A stretch of DNA of 64,000 bases from positions 6,677,802 to 6,741,801 of the forward strand of contig NZ_CP160680.1 in NCBI RefSeq assembly GCF_040784935.1, given 5' to 3'. The translations under genes and the position numbers were made by a program. Of the stretch, positions 62,379-64,000 are shown piece after piece. The stretch comes from Lewinella sp. LCG006. Its GTDB lineage: Bacteria > Bacteroidota > Bacteroidia > Chitinophagales > Saprospiraceae. The notes under the pieces were generated by a model. That model had not been told where the DNA came from. It did no database searches and worked only from the letters and a program-made list of their open reading frames with translations. Position 1 is the first letter of the stretch; each line of letters begins with the position of its first letter.

Positions 62379-64000
62379 TTGTTCACTGCTTTTCGTTCAG
62401 CTATTTCCAGCATTGAACTTCCTGAGAAGTTTACCTTCCCCTTTTATTACGAGCCACATCCTCTGGCTTTAATCGCTGCAAAAGAACTTCAGGAACATTT
62501 GTTGACTCAAACCGATTGGACCCATAATTTCGGCAGTGACGACAACAAACAAGATAATGCTATTGGCAAAATGTTTGGGGTACTGGTGGTCAAAGATCAA
62601 TCAGGAACATTGGGCTACCTCTCCGCTTTTTCTGGAAAATTGGCGGAAAGCAATCAACATCCCGGCTTTGTGCCACCGCTTTTCGACATGCTCAACGAAG
62701 GAAGCTTTTTTCTGACTGGCATGGACATTCTCAATCAGATCAATGATCAAATTGAGCAATTGGAAAGGGCTCCAGCCTTGGAGCAAGCCCGCCAGGCATT
62801 GGCCCAGACGCAGGACGAAGCGACCGAGAAGGTGGAAGGTTTCCGCGCACAAATGAAAGCTGCTAAAAAAGCTCGCAAAGTAAACCGAGAGAATGCACGA
62901 ATAACCATGGAGGCGAAGGAGTTTGTGGCATTTAACGAGACCTTGCGACAGGAAAGCCTTCAGCACCAGTTTTATTTCAAAGACCTCGTAAAGCACTGGA
63001 CAGAAAGAGTAGCCCAAGCGCAGGAACAGCACGATCATTATCAATCAGAGATCGACAAGCTCAAGGAGGAACGGAAAAACCGCTCCAACGCCTTACAGCA
63101 GTTGCTTTTTGCCGAATATCGATTTTTGAATCAAGCTGGAGAAACACGCAGCCTACAAGATATTTTCAAGCATACCGCACTGAAAAAGCCACCTGCTGGT
63201 GCCGGCGAATGTGCTGCTCCAAAATTATTGCAATATGCTTTTGAGCACCAGCTGCAACCCGTGACTATGGCCGAATTTTGGTGGGGGCAGTCGCCTAAAT
63301 CAGAAGTTCGAAAACATGGCAATTTTTACCCTGCCTGTCGGGGTAAATGCGAGCCTATTTTAGGTCACATGTTGGCGGGTATGGCGTTGGATGACAACCC
63401 CATGCTCAGCAACCGTAATCAGGTGCAAGACATTCCAGTCGTTTATGAAGATGAACACCTGCTGCTGATCAACAAACCTCCTGAATTTCTTTCGGTTCCC
63501 GGCCGCCACATACAAGATTCTATTCAGTGGCGGATGAAACAAAAATATCCTGAAGCGACTGGACCCATGGTTGCTCACCGGCTAGATATGTCGACTTCTG
63601 GTCTGATGATTATCGCCAAGACCATGGATGTTTACAAATTTCTCCAGCGCCATTTTATGAAACGTACGGTTAGTAAACGCTACGAAGCACTACTAGATGG
63701 AATAGTAGCGGAAGATGAAGGAACCATTGATCTTCCGCTACGACTCGATATTGACGACCGCCCTCGGCAGATGGTTTGTTATGAGCACGGCAAAGCTGCA
63801 CGAACGCACTGGAAAGTAATAGATCGGAAGGACGGAAAAACCCGGGTACACTTTTTTCCCATCACGGGCCGTACCCATCAGTTGCGCGTCCACGCAGCGC
63901 ATACCCTGGGCCTCAATGCCCCCATTATCGGTGATGACCTTTACGGACAGATAGGGACTCGCCTACACCTGCACGCCGCCGCCATCACTTTCAAGCATCC
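62379..64000 (+). CDS. Long RluA-type pseudouridine synthase with coiled-coil N-terminus, cut by the window edge
   Basis: The frame is open from the stop at 62328 to the window end, giving 540 residues without a stop. The first ~85 residues (SSIELPEKFTFPFYYEPHPLA... FGVLVVKDQSGTLGYLSAFSG, in part) form a domain common in Bacteroidota members of this family. A long coiled coil follows (about 120-235). The catalytic domain has NKPPEFLSVPG, the aspartate motif HRLDMSTSGL and TGRTHQLRVHAAH. Only a few C-terminal residues should be missing. No ATG fits: TTG 62379 gives the expected N-terminus and TTG 62352 overlaps the promoter element. Likely targets are 23S rRNA or tRNA uridines. Confidence 0.87.
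   Translation, partial: MFTAFRSAISSIELPEKFTFPFYYEPHPLALIAAKELQEHLLTQTDWTHNFGSDDNKQDNAIGKMFGVLVVKDQSGTLGYLSAFSGKLAESNQHPGFVPPLFDMLNEGSFFLTGMDILNQINDQIEQLERAPALEQARQALAQTQDEATEKVEGFRAQMKAAKKARKVNRENARITMEAKEFVAFNETLRQESLQHQFYFKDLVKHWTERVAQAQEQHDHYQSEIDKLKEERKNRSNALQQLLFAEYRFLNQAGETRSLQDIFKHTALKKPPAGAGECAAPKLLQYAFEHQLQPVTMAEFWWGQSPKSEVRKHGNFYPACRGKCEPILGHMLAGMALDDNPMLSNRNQVQDIPVVYEDEHLLLINKPPEFLSVPGRHIQDSIQWRMKQKYPEATGPMVAHRLDMSTSGLMIIAKTMDVYKFLQRHFMKRTVSKRYEALLDGIVAEDEGTIDLPLRLDIDDRPRQMVCYEHGKAARTHWKVIDRKDGKTRVHFFPITGRTHQLRVHAAHTLGLNAPIIGDDLYGQIGTRLHLHAAAITFKH

Overview
The window is chromosomal DNA of a member of the Bacteroidota (Bacteroidetes), most likely a gliding or surface-associated marine or freshwater type close to the Saprospiria. 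That placement is inferred from family content, not from a marker gene. The supporting signs are three giant secreted proteins with type IX secretion (T9SS) sorting domains, a PorP/SprF protein, PorT, a choice-of-anchor L protein, an Oar-like TonB receptor, and weak Shine-Dalgarno sites. Many genes in both orientations are preceded by the Bacteroidota -7 promoter element TAnnTTTG. No phage, transposase or CRISPR array is visible. Most of the window is ordinary core genome.

Layout. 1-1443: folD with the start of a coupled downstream gene, then a promoter-rich gap. 1444-8481: a type B T9SS adhesin paired with SprF, then a convergent cell-wall amidase. 8685-12887: a cytochrome c/heme block (ccmB, ccsA-type ccmC, ccmD-like), glutamate-family dehydrogenase and an Lrp regulator. 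13112-18292: a 1726-residue repeat protein. 18364-30761: housekeeping genes (rRNA methyltransferase, pyruvate carboxylase, dapF, RluA synthase, mqnD of the futalosine pathway, an atypical pyruvate kinase) plus a type A T9SS paralogue of the first adhesin. 30918-36473: an envelope block with lptD divergent from a second amidase and mlaD. 36483-40464: ppk1-btaA-btaB, predicted polyphosphate synthesis and phosphorus-free betaine lipid (DGTS) synthesis on one strand. 40690-52042: TonB receptor, ArsC-like protein, outer-membrane barrel, ABC exporter, M1 aminopeptidase lipoprotein and a TPR protein. 52148-56413: gyrA divergent from ubiE-porT.

56531-58403 is the most unusual stretch. It holds tRNA-Leu(CAA), a truncated GIY-YIG nuclease gene, tRNA-Leu(CAG), an intact GIY-YIG gene, a 3' fragment of the second tRNA split by two copies of a 22-bp repeat, and then an Rnl5-like RNA ligase gene. 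58506-62115 is a two-gene beta-galactan degradation unit (GH2 and GH53). The window ends inside a long pseudouridine synthase gene.

How the parts fit. SprF and PorT belong to the secretion route that exports the three sorting-domain proteins. LptD, MlaD, the amidases and the barrel proteins maintain the outer membrane and wall. MqnD and the UbiE/MenG methyltransferase serve menaquinone synthesis, and the ccm genes serve cytochrome c assembly, which together point to a respiratory lifestyle. The ppk1-bta group suggests a response to phosphate supply.
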